This document shows positions 1 through 12,639 of a stretch of DNA of 64,000 nucleotides, piece by piece (within the stretch, counting starts at the first letter, position 1; each line of letters opens with the position of its first letter). Position numbers and translations under genes: made by a program. Source of the DNA: Metallyticus violacea (lineage: Eukaryota > Arthropoda > Insecta > Mantodea > Metallyticidae); the NCBI GenBank assembly GCA_030762175.1, contig CM060835.1:85710001-85774000 (forward strand), read 5' to 3'. The notes beneath the pieces were generated by a model. It worked only from the letters and a program-made list of their open reading frames with translations. It ran no database searches and was not told the origin of the DNA.

Positions 1-606
1 GCTGGATATTGGAACTCTTTGAGATAGATAAAGATAAGGAATCGACGCTATGCTCAATTCACAACCAAGGGTTGAGAAAAATGCAGACATTTGTTTTGTC
101 TCAGCTTTTTACAGAAGTTAAATATGAAGAGAGTATTGTTACAGGTTACCTGCTGGTCGTCTTGAGCTGTCGCGAAGTATCTATTATTTATATATATTAG
201 TAACTCTAAATGTGCTGTTTAAAATGTCATAGCCAAGTCATGGCCGTTCATCGTCAGTTCGAGTTCACAATGATTATACATGTAACATATGCCCTATACC
301 AACAGTCCACAGCATGCGTGTGGAGGCAAAAACTCAGTTTGAGCTTAACAAATAAAAGTTATGGATGGTCATACAATCTGGTGTAGTTTGCTTCTCCCTC
401 AACTCTTACATATAAACATGTTTTATTTTATCTATATAATTACTTACTGTTAATGTTTTGAGTAAAACAATTGTCCGGGTATATTTCTTTTAATTTATAT
501 ATAAGAACAACAATGATGTGCTGGAAGTGACGCAGGAGAGATGCACCATCCATATGTAATCTTTAAAAATGCTAAAGCATAACTGATTAGATTTACACTA
601 TTTTAC

Positions 607-610
<4 letters not shown>

Positions 611-655
<45 letters not shown>
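611..655. repeat. (GA)n microsatellite
   Basis: An uninterrupted GA tract of about 45 bp inside the left arm of the large inverted repeat. It faces the CT tract at 5091-5125 at the equivalent place in the right arm. Confidence 0.95.
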
Positions 656-657
<2 letters not shown>

Positions 658-3600
658 TGGCAAAGGTAAAATAAAAATTATTATTAGTGCTTAGAAAAGA
701 TTCTTCCATATTTCCATTTCTAAGTACATTTTTGAGGCAGTGAACAAAATGGAACTATGAAGGAAATAAGACTGAAGGTTTTTCAGACTGAGGAGAAATT
801 TTAACCCAGACCACAAACTCAAACATATCAGCGCAAATTTTTTCTGATGCTAATTGCATATGTGAAATAAACTGCTGTTATAAAGTGATAGCATAGTTTT
901 CTCTCTGTATTTTATGATTAGTTAACAAGTGTTGTAGCTGTAAAATACTAGGTAGATATGGCAAGGAACATTGGAAAACTTCTGCCTTTTCTAATGAATG
1001 TCATTTACAACATGCAAGGTCCCTTCTACCTGCTTCTGCATTTTAACAACCGTTCACTCAAAGAATAGACATTCCTTTCACTGCTATTGTTATATACTTT
1101 GGTGTTAGGATTTCCGTAAAAACCCAAAACCATATACAAAAGCAAAGATCTGTATGTTTGAATCCTTGACTCAACATCCCTTTAACCCAAGTTTTTTTTT
1201 TTTTTTTTTTTCAGACTTTTTATCGCTTTTGGTCTCCAGGACCAGGAGCAAATACATGCATAGTATTCATTTCCGTAATACTCCATTGAATAACTCTGCA
1301 ATGATTGTGTTTTAAATTCTTTACCTATGAAAATAAAGATATGCATGATTACTAGAAAGCAGAAATTCCTGCAATTTCATGCTGCTGTTGAATGGGCATA
1401 TAAAAAAATGTACTTATCTTATTTGCAATTTTTTACATTAATATTGTTCTTTCCGTTTCTCTTTCTTGATTCTTCTTTTCTTTTAAGTAATTGTTTTAAT
1501 TGTACGTAAATTCCATTCTCGCGTTTCTTAATAAGTCACAACAAAATACGGGGAACGTTCGTTTATCGGCAGCTACGTGTTAATTCCCATTGAAGATTTT
1601 TGCATGACTTAGCGCTATAAAACCGGATAATTTTAAGGAGCACTATAATGGGCATTATAATGCGCAAAAGTGTTCATTTTATTAAACTAAATACCTAGCA
1701 AAGGGGAATTAATAATAACACAAAAAGACAGTAAATAACAGGTATGTATTTAACAAGTGTTTGCCATGTTTTATCATGAAAACTTAGCAAAAAAAAAAAA
1801 GAAAAAAGAAAGAAAGAAAGAAAAGAAAAAGAAAGTTTCGTCTAAGCATTGTTTAAAATTTCAGTTTGTACAATAAAAATATTTAAATTATTTCATGTTC
1901 ATGGGTGTTGTGAGTTGTAGCACCACAATTCAAGTAGAAACAAGACAGTTAAAATAACCAATTACTAATCATTTTCTACTGATAACCTACCTTAGCGACC
2001 TTTTTACAATATAATGTTGAGAATGTTTCTAAATAAAACATAAACCAGCCATGTGAGTAACTGTCAGAGCTGTTGTCAACTAATTTCCGAGTTTGATTTT
2101 CAGTTTCATAAGTTTTTTCACCCCGATTATAACGGTTTCCTTTAGCGACTATTGTCTAGTTAAGGTAGCTATTCTATGTTTAAGATCTCTCTTAACAATC
2201 ACAATAAAAGCACTATAATCGCATCCTGCAGGCATCCTTCTCGGAAGTGGCAATCTCTCGCCAGGTAGAACTTTATGGTGGGGGCGCTGGGGGGGGGGGT
2301 GGACAAACGGAGAATCTAAATATATGCATAAGGGGATCATTCGTCCCTTATTTTATGGGACAATTCGTTATTTGAGAGTGTCGTCTTTTTCTTACGAACC
2401 CGACAAAAACGACTGTTTCATATATAAATGACTACTCGTTCCACGAATGCCCACTATATTAGAAATGTCATAGTGTGAAACAAATCAGAAACTTTTCGTC
2501 AGTGTTTTCAATAATAATAATCTTGCAATTAGAAAGATCTAAAACCCCGTGATTTTATAACAATGTCTTAGTCATATTTACTCCTGGTCTACGATAAGCA
2601 TAATAGAAATAAGTATTAAGTATTCTAGGAACAAGGTTTTCTTTCATTTAATAGAGAAATTTTGTAACCCTCATTTAAAAAGAAAATTTGATACCATTAT
2701 AAGATTTGCATGGTAACAAATTGGCATAATTACCTCAAAACATTTCAAACGATTCGCTGTTTTTTCCATTTTCCATTGTCAGCAACATATCTTTGTTTTA
2801 TATTCAAGATGCATTATCCTACCTTTGGCTTAGGTACTTTTTAACGTGTTTATTATCTAATTGCATAACATTCTACGAACTAATAGGATTAGTGAAATCA
2901 CTCATAATTTGTATTTTGTTAAACTTTTCTGTTCTGTATAAAGAAAACTTATAAATCATTAGAAAAATACTAATTACGACAGAGTATATAATTTATATTG
3001 CGAAACAAGTAATACCATTTACTATTTGTGGTTGTTAATACTTTTTCTGCAAGTCTTACTAAAACTATTAGTAAAGTTAGTGTGTGAATGAAATATAGGA
3101 ATAATTAAAACTGAAACCTTATAAAATGGCTTCAGCCTTCATGTTTATATGCTTGATATTAGCACAATTAATCACATGTATTATAAATCTTATAATAATC
3201 AATTTGTACAGTTTATATGTGTGTACATTAATAGTTAAGTCACTTTACGTATTTCTTGAGTATTAGAACTTGTATACAAAGCTTTTAGACAAACCAGGAA
3301 ATGTGTTTTGGGGAACGGGACAAAAAGAACCAGATGGTTCCATATATCTTTTGTATTTGTAAGAAGATTTGTATACGAAGGGTCGTCTCTAAGAAGCTGG
3401 GGAAAAAAAAAAAAAAAAAAAAAGTGGGTCAGGTCCCTAGGTATTGTATGAAGGGACAGAAGGGTTAGTTTTGTTAAAATCCAGGACAGGCCGGACAATA
3501 AAAACCTATTGATGCAACAGAACGTGGGTGTCATAAATTGTAACTGACATTACGTAAAGAAACCTAAGAGAAATACAGAAGCAATAAAGGGTAACAAGGC

Positions 3601-5085
3601 AGTCGATCGGGGAGTTCTGGAGTAGTAGAAAGTCGCAAACTGTTAACGGGGAATTATAATGAAAATAGCGGAACAGTAGTACAGTGAAAGATTTGCTTAT
3701 CGGGCAGTTATAGACTAGAATCCTTCGGGCTAGTTGCCAACATTCATCAATTTTCTAAAAACTTACAGGCGGCCCTTGAACGAACTTACATAATTATAAG
3801 TAAATGGTGTTATTGTAAGCTCTACAATTCGTGTTTGTCTTGTGCATAATTCCTAGTCCTCTCCCATAGGCCTGAAAGGGTCATAAAATTCTAGCAATCC
3901 ACTGACGCTTGGCACGGCGATATTCGATAGGCAGCAGAAGAGGAAATCGACAACAATCCATCAATTATCAATTGAAGCTACAAATTCCTCCGCCACTTAT
4001 CACAGTAGCATGTCAAAAACGATCGCAAATCTCTTCTTTGGACTCCTCTGATTAAGAAGAATTGCAAAGACCTGCTCTCAGATGACAAAAATTGTATAAA
4101 TAGTTAGTGAACTTTGAGTTCAGTAGGATTCAGAATTCTATGAAAGGTTTAGAATGATTCCCTGCAAGGCGTAAAGTTTGTTACGAGAAATCGGTTGAAA
4201 ATACAACATGCATCAAAGAATAGAGATGTTCTTTATGCTAACATATATGGAATAAATATTGTCGCACTGTATGTTGATTTATTATTTTCTTGTATATTTT
4301 AGCACAGTTCTTAACTTCTTATAGTTAATCTGTAGAAATTCTTCTTTCTATAAACTGAAAAATTTCAACACTACTATCCAATACTTTCTATGAAAAAAAT
4401 TAAATAATTTGGTTACTAGAGCTGCCGTAATATTTGCTTCCTTGTTCATTAAAATTTGTAAATGTTGAGCAATATCTGCCCTCCAACCACGAATCAACTG
4501 CACTTCACACAATAAACTTCATATTCTGATTTTTCTTAGTAAATGTAAAATATTTTTCCAAATCTTTATTAGACACACATTTCCCCGTCGGATTTTTATC
4601 TCAGAAACATAAAGTCGATCAACATTATTGAATTTACAATACTGGCCGTTAGGCAATATAAGCGGAAGGCACTTGCAGTCAGCCAGCAGTGAATTTAAAT
4701 TCGATTCTTAAGCTCAGTAGTTAAATTTCAGTCACACGAAAAAGTATAACCGAAAACAGGTATCATGTTTGTGTTTGAAAATGTAACATAAATCAGAAAA
4801 AGATATATTGTAAAATACATTACGCAGCAGCTCGGACCGTTCGTTATGTGGCTGATTTGTGTTTTATTAAGAAATATTTTCAATATTTTATTGTAAAAAG
4901 ATCGCTAAGGCGGCTTAACAATAGATATTACACGTTTAATTGTTTATTTTAACTGTCTTGTTTCTACTATGAATTATGGTGCTTATCTTATTTCCTTCAT
5001 AGTTCCATTTTATTCATCGGCCCAAAAATGAACTTAGAAAGTAGAAATTTGGAGGAATCCTTTTCTTAGCACTAAAATTAATTTT

Positions 5086-5090
<5 letters not shown>

Positions 5091-5125
<35 letters not shown>
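5091..5125. repeat. (CT)n microsatellite
   Basis: A CT tract of about 35 bp. It is the reverse-complement counterpart of the GA tract at 611-655 in the opposite arm of the large inverted repeat. Confidence 0.95.
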
Positions 5126-5128
<3 letters not shown>

Positions 5129-5810
5129 AGTTATGCTTTATTTAGCATTCCTAATGATTGAGGTACATATTCGGCGCATTTCTCCTACATCACTTCTAGC
5201 ACATCGTTATTGTTCCTATATATATAAATTAAAAAAAAATCCCGGACAAGTGTTTTACTGAAAAAAAAATTAAATAATATGTAGATAAAACGTATTTCTA
5301 TGCGAGAGTTGAGAGAAAGGCAAACATAAAAGCATTATTAGCAAATAATTAAGCAGATACCGTGTTTATATGCAAGAGTTGAGGGCAAAGCAAACTACAC
5401 CAGAATGTATGTTGATGTCCATGCATACCTTTTATCTATTATTTGTTAAACCCGAACTGAGTTTTTGCCTCCACGACGCATGGACTGTTGGTATAGGGCA
5501 TATGTTACATGTACAATCATTGTGAACTCGAGCTGACGGTGGCAGGCCACGACTTGACTATGACATTTTAAACAGTACATTTAAAGACAGGTGCAATATT
5601 TACTTATATATTAGACACTCCCCGACAGCTCAATGCGACCAGTAGGTACCTGTAACAATACTCTCTTCATATTAAACTTCTGTAAAAAGCTGAGACAAAA
5701 CAAATATCTGCATTCTACTCAACCCTTGGTTGTGAATTGGGCATAGCGTCGAGCCCTTATCTTTATCTACCTTAAATAGTTCCAATATCCAGCACTATTA
5801 CATTACACAA

Positions 5811-6740
5811 GATACAGTACTTTAAATGAATACGCTTTAAGGTGTTTTTCAACAAACATAGCGTGTTATTAATATTTTATGTAAAATGAATTGAAGTAGG
5901 AACAAATTTCTAGGGGTTAAATCGGAATGAAAAGGTTTTATATGTTAAACCATTATCCGTTGCCTAAGGTGAACATAAGTTCAGTCCAGTGAATAAGTAA
6001 ATGCTTGTAAAGGCCCAGATACAATTTATATCGGTATAATATAAGTGATGACAAAAGTTGGATTACGAACACAAATCTGGAATTTAAACCGATAGGAATA
6101 TGTCCTGTAGGCCGGCCTAGAAAACGTTGCAGAGAAAATTTGAGAGCAGAATAGGATGTTTATAATCCGTGAGAGGAGAACAAGAAGAAATCATTAAGCC
6201 ATAAAGTATTTTATACATATTTTAGTTAGCTAAATTCATAGTAACGAGGTTCTTAGAGCAAAATTAAATAAAGAAATATTTACTTATTTAGTTTCCAAAT
6301 ACAATCGAGCCCTATTCCACCTTATGATATGTTAAGGCTATAGTTTTACACTATAATGCAGAATATTAACAATAGTATAAACGGACAATATAGTAGCATT
6401 GAATAATATAACTTTTTTTTTTTACTTATTTTTCATTTACAGTGTTTTGTGAATATGAGTTATAAATTTCTAAAAATTTATAGTGTTTATGAAGTACTTC
6501 AATTAGTATATGGTGTAATTGACATTAAAAAATTGAAGATGTTCAATAAAAATGTAATTTTTACGGTTTTTAGGCCACAGTTGAAGAATAGATGAGGCGC
6601 CGTTTGTTCAGATTTTTCGCATCTTCACAGAGTCACTGTGGTGTAGAACCAACATTTTTGAAAAGAGTTTTTAAATTTTCCATACCATTAAGAAACTGAG
6701 TCAAAACATACGCGGGTTTGAGAAATCCTTAGTGAAAATT
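5811..6740. other. Gene-free AT-rich stretch
   Basis: Stop codons are frequent in all frames, and I saw no splice-flanked open frame, inverted repeat or recognisable element. It separates the large inverted repeat from a LINE relic. Confidence 0.6.
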
Positions 6741-6779
6741 CCTTTTGCATGCTGCCTGCATTACAATTGTTTATGGTGT

Positions 6780-6930
6780 CCTTTTTGAGGGGCTTTTAGT
6801 CATCGAGCAGGTAGTATAGCAGGTATCAAGAATTGGCCTTGCAGAATGTTTAGCAATAGAAGCAGTTCTTTCGTTTCCGATGATTCCCGCATGTCCTTTC
6901 ATCCAAGATAACATTGATGATTAGCACTTT
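6780..6930 (-). pseudogene. LINE RNase H domain relic
   Basis: The minus strand reads LSWMKGHAGIIGNERTASIA and continues with KHSARPILDT (about 6820-6915). This matches the C-terminal motif of the RNase H domain in jockey/I-type LINEs, typically SWVKAHxGIxGNExADxLAK. The sequence around it breaks up in every frame, so only a fragment of an old element remains and no reverse transcriptase motif was found nearby. The clade is inferred from this one motif. It is non-functional. Confidence 0.55.
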
Positions 6931-7675
6931 CAGAAATATACCGCCTTATGTATAAAAAATGGTGAATGAAGGTCATGTTTATCATTGATGCAGCTTGCTT
7001 TTAGCAATAGATGCGAGCACTAAATTTTTTATCTGTACACATCATATTACTTGATAAGTAGCAACAGATAGTAGTGGTAGGTGCCAGTCTAAATGCTTTG
7101 TGTAAAATCTCTGAGTCGCTTTCTACACAACGAATGAACAACCAGCAAGAGATGTTAACAATCTATGTATGTGATTGATTATGTTCGGTTTTCTTGATTT
7201 ACTATTTTATAGTATAGGACAGGGTGACCTGTCTCTAAAAACGTGCTTTCATTTCTACATCGCAATCAGGTAGAAATGGATGTTTCCGGTAGCCTTTCTG
7301 TAAAGTATTCAGACTTGCTCTAAACATACATGTTAGGAATAGGAGGGCTATCAGAAGTGCTACATCTGTGGAGACTGTTCAATATCCTCGGACGTTTCGC
7401 AGTATAAAGCCTTAATCTGGTACATATTGTGCAGAGGTGTAGTTGAAAGGAATACATTTTATTCCCCCGTGACTCAAATGTCAACCAACTAGAAAACTCC
7501 AGTTCTCAAGTAAGGTTTTTCTCCTCCGAATTTTTCCTGGGGAGAGAGGGAAAAAGAGAATAACAGGCAATTTCAGGCCTCACGGACTTCGGTCTCATTT
7601 GTGTCATAATTGAAATCATTCCGTTCCTTATCATAACGAACGTTGTCTGTTGAAGCTTACAACAGAAACAAAATC

Positions 7676-7691
7676 GGGGGGGGGGGGGGGG
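7676..7691. repeat. Poly-G run
   Basis: Sixteen consecutive G residues in AT-rich surroundings. Shorter runs occur near 2290, 17070 and 44868. These are either slippage-prone homopolymers or sequencing-sensitive sites. Confidence 0.9.
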
Positions 7692-7932
7692 TTACATCTA
7701 TTTATAGTATGAAACTAGTTGGTACCACAATGTTTTATTATTTGCTTTATATTTAAAAAAATATTAACGCAAATAACATTGATTTTACTATTGGTTTCCT
7801 TCTAATCAGCTATATAATAGAACTTGTTTGTACAACCCTTAATACTTCATAATTTTTTTAAAATTACATCTCAGTGTTACAGTGCATGCGGTGCACTGTC
7901 AGCTTTTGTGTTTAATGACAGTTCCCACCTAT

Positions 7933-8245
7933 GCTCTGGCTACTGAATGAATGATGTTTAACGCCTGTTTTTGCTCAGAGGCACCACAGGCGATGACACC
8001 GATGATATGATACATAAGATGAAATAATATATTGAGAAAGGATTTATTTTTAAGGAAGGAAACATTCCAGGCCTAAGTTTAGGGTACCTCCCCGGCATTA
8101 GCCATTTATGGGGAGTGAGGAAAACCTGGAAAAAACCTGTAAGGGGGAACGGCCCTGGCGGGAATCGAACCCCAGACAGACCTCCCGCTCACGAGTCCGC
8201 GCCTTAACGACCTCGGCCACCCGTGGCGGTGCTCTGGCTATTGAA
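7933..8245 (-). mobile_element. SINE family A copy A1 with target-site duplication
   Basis: This is a tRNA-headed SINE of about 283 bp, running 5' to 3' on the minus strand. The head (about 8160-8230) has an A-box-like TGGCCGAGGTCGTTAAGG and a B-box-like GGTTCGATTCCC, the pattern of a class II (Ser/Leu-type) tRNA. The body includes GGGGAGGTACCCTAAACTTA, and the 3' part ends near AAACATCATTCATTC. It is flanked by imperfect direct repeats, GCTCTGGCTACTGAA at 7933-7947 and GCTCTGGCTATTGAA at 8231-8245, which are the expected target-site duplication of LINE-mediated insertion. The element is 7948-8230. Confidence 0.85.
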
Positions 8246-8889
8246 AATGCGCATAGCATTTTTTTTTCCTTCACAATATGCGAAACCGGTTGTTGGTATA
8301 GGTGGCTTAGTAGAGTGGAAATTCCAATGCAGTCTTTCCGAAAATACTTTGATGTTATGCTATGCTTACTTCCAATTTTCTACGTGCACAACTGTACCGG
8401 TATATATCACAAATTTAATCTTTGTAGAAATGCGTCGACGAAAATAGGGAAGAAAAGAATCGATTAAAGGTAAAGCCAAAAGCTGTAAATCCACAGATAA
8501 ATGGAAGTGAATTGGCCAGACAGCTGGTTCAGCCGCACTTCAGTACATCTTCTTGTATTTTGTGAACAGATCTATGATGCAATCATATAAATGGTTCGCT
8601 GTTAAGCAACGTATTATTTTCTGATGAGGAAACTTTTTCGCACATAGAACATGTTGATAAACATAATATGCATTGTTGGTCATCTAAAAGCCAAAATGGT
8701 TTATAATTGTGCATTTTCAGCATGTAATACTAAAGAGAATATGAAGGAAATAATAAGTGAAGCTTTTGCCTCTTACTTTCTGTATATTTGCAAATGTTAG
8801 AAACATCCGTTGAAAAGAAATCATCATTATGTTTTAGGTGTTAATGGAGGTTATTTTAAGCACTGAAATCAATTATAAAAAGCAATAAC

Positions 8890-8890
<1 letters not shown>

Positions 8891-8963
<73 letters not shown>
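8891..8963. repeat. (TTA)n microsatellite
   Basis: About 73 bp of uninterrupted TTA/ATT units. Confidence 0.95.
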
Positions 8964-8964
<1 letters not shown>

Positions 8965-8994
8965 TATCTTTATACAGCAGGTATCGTTTCAAAC

Positions 8995-9215
8995 AAGCTA
9001 TAGCTTCTTAAAATTTCATTTTAGTGAAAAGCTACAAAGAAAAGTAGCTTATTTGTTGAAAACACCAGAATATCTAAAAATTATTACATACTTTTATTGA
9101 AAATTCTAAAATTTTCTCCCCGGAGCCCCATTATGGGGTCGCTGAAGTGTTGCCCATGAGACTATTATAAAGGCCCCTTGCACCGAAAAGTTAAGAATAA
9201 GTTCATTGGTTCATT
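8995..9215. repeat. Extra terminal-repeat copy beside the mariner-like element
   Basis: This segment resembles 10480-10660, the right terminal repeat of the neighbouring element, in the same orientation. Both contain a TTTGTTGA block, a CCCCGGAGCCCC / CTCTCGGAGGCTC block and a TGCCCATG block, then GAAGGTTCC or AAAGGCCCC. It is probably the orphaned right end of a second related element or of a deleted tandem copy. Confidence 0.5.
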
Positions 9216-9256
9216 TAAGAGATAATGCCTTGTAATATCTTATGGATCATTTTATA

Positions 9257-10737
9257 TATAGGCGATCCATACAAAGTGTTTCAAGCCATTGTTTTTTAAA
9301 TAAACCAATAAAATCAAATGCTGACTTTTTATAAACTGAATGCAGGAAAAGAAATTCATTACAGCGCCAAGGGCAAAACTTAGGGATGTAACTTCAAGAT
9401 TTAAAATGGTATACTTTTAGATATTTAGATGGTCCTTAACAAATGAAGCAACTTTTGTTTTACTTTCTTTATAAAATTAAATATTGAAAATGCACCGAGT
9501 ATTAAAAAGACCGAGTTTAAATATAAGATAAATATTATAAATAAAGTCACTAGTTCGCAAAATTTTATTGAATGATCAAAACAAGCTCTATCATTATCTA
9601 AACATTAGTACTTTTTTGGAAGATTTCTCTAATATGCATGGAGTAGCTGGTACATTTTCCCCCGTATTAGATACATCATATTGTCTTTTATTGATGCTAT
9701 TATAGAAATGACTTTTTGTTTAAATAAATAAAAAGTAACCTAAGGGTGCAAGGTCAAGCGAGCGGGGAGGCATGCAAAAGGCCCGGAATGTCCAATCCAT
9801 TTATCCTGAAATTTATTGTTTAATAATTCACCTGTGCGCCTTGCAAAATGTAGTAGTGCGCCATCTTGCAAATACCACATTTTCCAAGGATGTAGTTAAT
9901 TCATTCCTGGTAAAAAAAAATAAATAAATAAAAAAAAAAAAGATACATTTCTTCACTTGTGACCGCATCTTCAAAAAGCATGGCTCTATGATAAATTTAT
10001 CAAGAATGCCACACTAAACATTTAAAGACCAGCGATGCTGAAAATCTATCTCATCCATTTGGGATTTTCAGACGCCCAATAATGCATGTTATGTTATGTT
10101 TATTAGTACGTAGCTCGATACTGCAATGAATATGTAGCCATTGGCAGGTAATCTCTCGGAGTTGGTAATCTCATTGTGTGAGTTTCTGATGCAAACAGAT
10201 ACAATACTACTTATCTATGAATTTACAGTTACAGCTGCAAAAACATTAACATTATTATCATTGTTCACTTTTACCTTTGCCTCATTCGAGTACCTATTCT
10301 CTCATGTAATCCCATTTCTAGCCGTTTGAATGTCATATGTGATATTTGAATTCGTTCACTTACATACATTGCTTTGAAACTAATAGTTGCCAAAATTTTA
10401 ATATTATCCTTTTTTCCCAGTGGTTCCTTTTCGGATTCACAAACTGTATTAAGTGCTATTTCAAGCACACTATACTCTCTCAAAATTTAATTCAAACAAA
10501 AGTTTCTTAATTTGTTGAGTACTATCTAAATGCCTAAAAAAGTATCCATCGTTCCATTTAAAATTCTGAAGTTATCCTCTCGGAGGCTCAAAAGGGGGCT
10601 CAATCAAGCTCTGCCCATGGCGTTATTATGAAGGTTCCTTCCTACACTAAGTTTAGAAAAAGTCAGCATTTGGTTTTATTTGTACATTTAAAAGATACTG
10701 GCTGGTAACAAACAATTAATATGGGCCACTCTGTATA
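9257..10737 (-). mobile_element. Tc1/mariner-like element with ~200 bp terminal inverted repeats
   Basis: The left end, from about 9257, and the right end, up to about 10737, are reverse complements over roughly 200 bp. The aligned blocks include AAATGCTGACTTTTT near 9318 (reversed near 10660), the CGCCAAGGGCA / CGCCATGGGCA pair and a final CAACAAATTAAGAAAC-type block. The outer right terminus, read inward, is TACAGAGTGGCCCATA. CAGGGTGxCCCAT-type ends next to TA are common in Tc1/mariner elements. Between the TIRs is a decayed minus-strand transposase (9690-10085). The left terminus is more mutated than the right. Exact ends are uncertain by a few bases. Confidence 0.7.
9690..10085 (-). pseudogene. 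DDE transposase relic (Tc1/mariner superfamily)
   Basis: The minus strand gives, in order and with frameshifts, segments resembling NPKWMR, QHRWSLNV, then WYLQDGALLHFARRTGELLN and KWIGHSGPF. These correspond to the well-known family pattern VWFQQDGAPxHyxxxVRxxL...WIGRxGPxxWPxRSPDLTPLDFFLWG. The D of QDGA is the second catalytic aspartate and is kept. The following PRSPDL-type block reads PARLTLHP and is then broken by a stop. The N-terminal DNA-binding region is not recognisable. The copy is dead but clearly belongs to the TIR element around it. Confidence 0.75.
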
Positions 10738-10807
10738 TTGATGGTAGAGTCTACCATTGGCAACTGCATTTCTTCGGATATTGCTGAAATAATACTGCAC
10801 TGAATAT

Positions 10808-11038
10808 AGTGAATAGTGTTTAACGTCCGTTTTTACTACCGAGGCACCAGAGGCGGTGTACATTGATGATGCATGAAATGAAATGATATATTGAGAAAGG
10901 ATTTTTATAAGGCCTAAGTTTAGGGTACCTCCCCAGCATTTGCCATTTATAAGGACTGAGGAAAGCCTTAAAAAAAAAAACTCGGTCCTGGCGGGATTCG
11001 AACCCCAGACCTCCCGCTCACGATTCCGCGCCTTAACT
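10808..11038 (-). mobile_element. SINE family A copy A2, 5'-truncated
   Basis: It has the same body as A1, with the GGGGAGGTACCCTAAACTTA block and the B-box GGTTCGAATCCC. It stops at the TTAAGGCGCGG part of the tRNA-like head, so the A-box and the 5' end are missing. No convincing target-site duplication was seen. It is more diverged than the other copies. Confidence 0.75.
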
Positions 11039-11246
11039 GTAATAGAATCAAATTTTTGCTGGTAGGCTACAAACTTTCAATCATGATAATAAGAAAGATT
11101 CTAATAATTGTGGAAAGGTTAGCTGTATTTTGTCTTTTTTACGTGACTGCAGGAAATAATCGTGGATGGGTCATAAAAAATAAACTAATAATTTAATTTT
11201 GTAACATAAATCTTTTACCGATCACAGCATTGAATACAAATCTCAA

Positions 11247-12232
11247 GGGACCTGTTGCACAAAAGTATGGTCTAATACATACACATTTATTAGTGCAGGC
11301 TCTTGTAAAGTATGGTCTTGTAATTTTCTGTTTCACGAAAGAAATGCTACATTGGTAAAGTATTAGTAAAAAGTTACAAATGCCCTCATATAAGAGCAAG
11401 TTATGTCCACTCCTTGGGGATGTTTAGTGCACAGAGCGGACCATTGTCATTCTTGCAAAAAGGGTCTTGTTTTTTGCTCAGACATAATGATAATTTAAAT
11501 ACTTTATTGTGTATTTATCGATATTTAAACATAATAATCCACTGTGAGACGACGACGGTCCCATAAGGCTGCATTTAGGAGTATCCATTTCAGCCGTCCA
11601 CAGATGGCCGAAGAATTAAGTGTCCCGGTTGCTCTTGGTCATTATATAATTAGTCCATTTGATCCTTTAAATTTTATTTGTTTATATTGCTTGACAATGA
11701 CGTTCTCAAAAATAAAATAAAATAAAACTGGGGAAATTGTGTGAAAAGAAATTCTTTTAAAAGAGAATGAAGAATGAAAAGACATTATTTTCATACGTAG
11801 CAAGAACCTTAAAAATACTTAACTAAGTTGCTGGTCTGAAATATGAATTTGAAACAGGAAACGCTAATATCAGTTATAAGTCGCACTGAATCTAACTTTA
11901 TCCTTGTACACAAATACTGATTTGTTTATTCTTCATACATATTCCTACTCATCATTATCTTCACTTTCGTTAATACTTAGCACATTTGGGTCAAAATCAG
12001 TAAAAAGATAATAAATTTTGTGCTAATATTTGAAGTTACCAATGTGAGAAATGATACAATTTATATTCTAATACTTCTGTGGAAGAGAACGACTTGTACA
12101 TTTGTAAGTGTGAAATTGTAAAGTGCAAAAGTGGCAGAACCCTTTGTGAAACAGAATTTTACTAATAACTACGAGTTACAAGTCCATACCCTTGTGTTGT
12201 ATTAGACCATACAGGTCCCAGCGTGCAACAAA
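11247..12232. repeat. Inverted-repeat element, ~1 kb
   Basis: Positions 11247-11395 and about 12075-12232 are inverted copies. Both contain TGTTGCAC and GTATGGTCTAATAC, an ATTTTCTGTTTCAC / ATTCTGTTTCAC block and a TATTAGTAAAA block. The roughly 680 bp between them has no recognisable coding sequence. It is probably a non-autonomous DNA transposon. The termini are not clean enough to name a superfamily. Confidence 0.5.
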
Positions 12233-12312
12233 AGGTTTACAGAGTTGAAAACATTCTAAACATCAGAAAAACTCTATAACATACCTACATTGAGAAATTA
12301 CTGATCATAATT

Positions 12313-12637
12313 GATTAAAAAATATGTTTTATTTAAGGATGCTCTTTAATATCTCTGGTCATTAGCGTCCCATTCAATTCGGGGCGTGAAAATGCCGACA
12401 AATCAAAATTTATCGGCATTTTTTATCGACAAACTCAGAGGCCTCTTTTTTTCTCGCTTGATATATGCCGTAAATCTGCGACACGGGACCAAAGAATTTA
12501 CTTCCTTTCCAAAGAGAGCCTTAATTGGGATTTTACGCCATAAAAATCCATCGACCCTGGCCTGGTTTGAACTCACGAACTTGGGTTTATGAGGCAAGTA
12601 TGCTCACTACTAGACCATCAGGACCGACTAAAAATAA
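12313..12637 (-). mobile_element. SINE family B copy B1
   Basis: This is a tRNA-headed SINE of a second family, with its head at the right end. In plus orientation the family reads GGTCCTGGTGGTGTAGTGG, then a B-box GGTTCGAACCC, then GGCTTCCTTCGGAAGGG and GAACCTCAAGCCTGA, and ends near GAGCGTCCATAAATAAATCA plus poly-A. This copy is diverged in its middle. The flanks GATTAAAAAATA (12313) and GACTAAAAATA (12626) look like a slightly eroded target-site duplication. Confidence 0.8.
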
Positions 12638-12639
12638 GG

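Larger units (their letters stand above)
1..5810. repeat. Large diverged inverted repeat, left edge cut by window
   Basis: Positions 1-787 reappear in reverse complement at about 4980-5795, and 1915-2080 reappear at about 4820-4985. Shared landmarks include the outer TGGATATTGG / CCAATATCCA ends, a CATATGCCCTATACCAACAG block (left 287-306, reversed on the right) and a GA tract facing a CT tract. The left arm has about 1.1 kb (788-1914) with no counterpart on the right, so it gained or the right lost sequence. The arms are clearly diverged by substitutions and small indels, so this is an old structure and not an assembly mirror. The 2.7 kb centre has no recognisable coding sequence. It could be a non-autonomous DNA transposon with kilobase-scale TIRs or an old inverted duplication. 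The outer left end lies before base 1. Confidence 0.75.

Noticed and set aside
1..5810. Assembly artefact (mirror duplication)
   Set aside because: The arms differ by many substitutions and indels, including a 1.1 kb insertion, which a misassembly would not produce.
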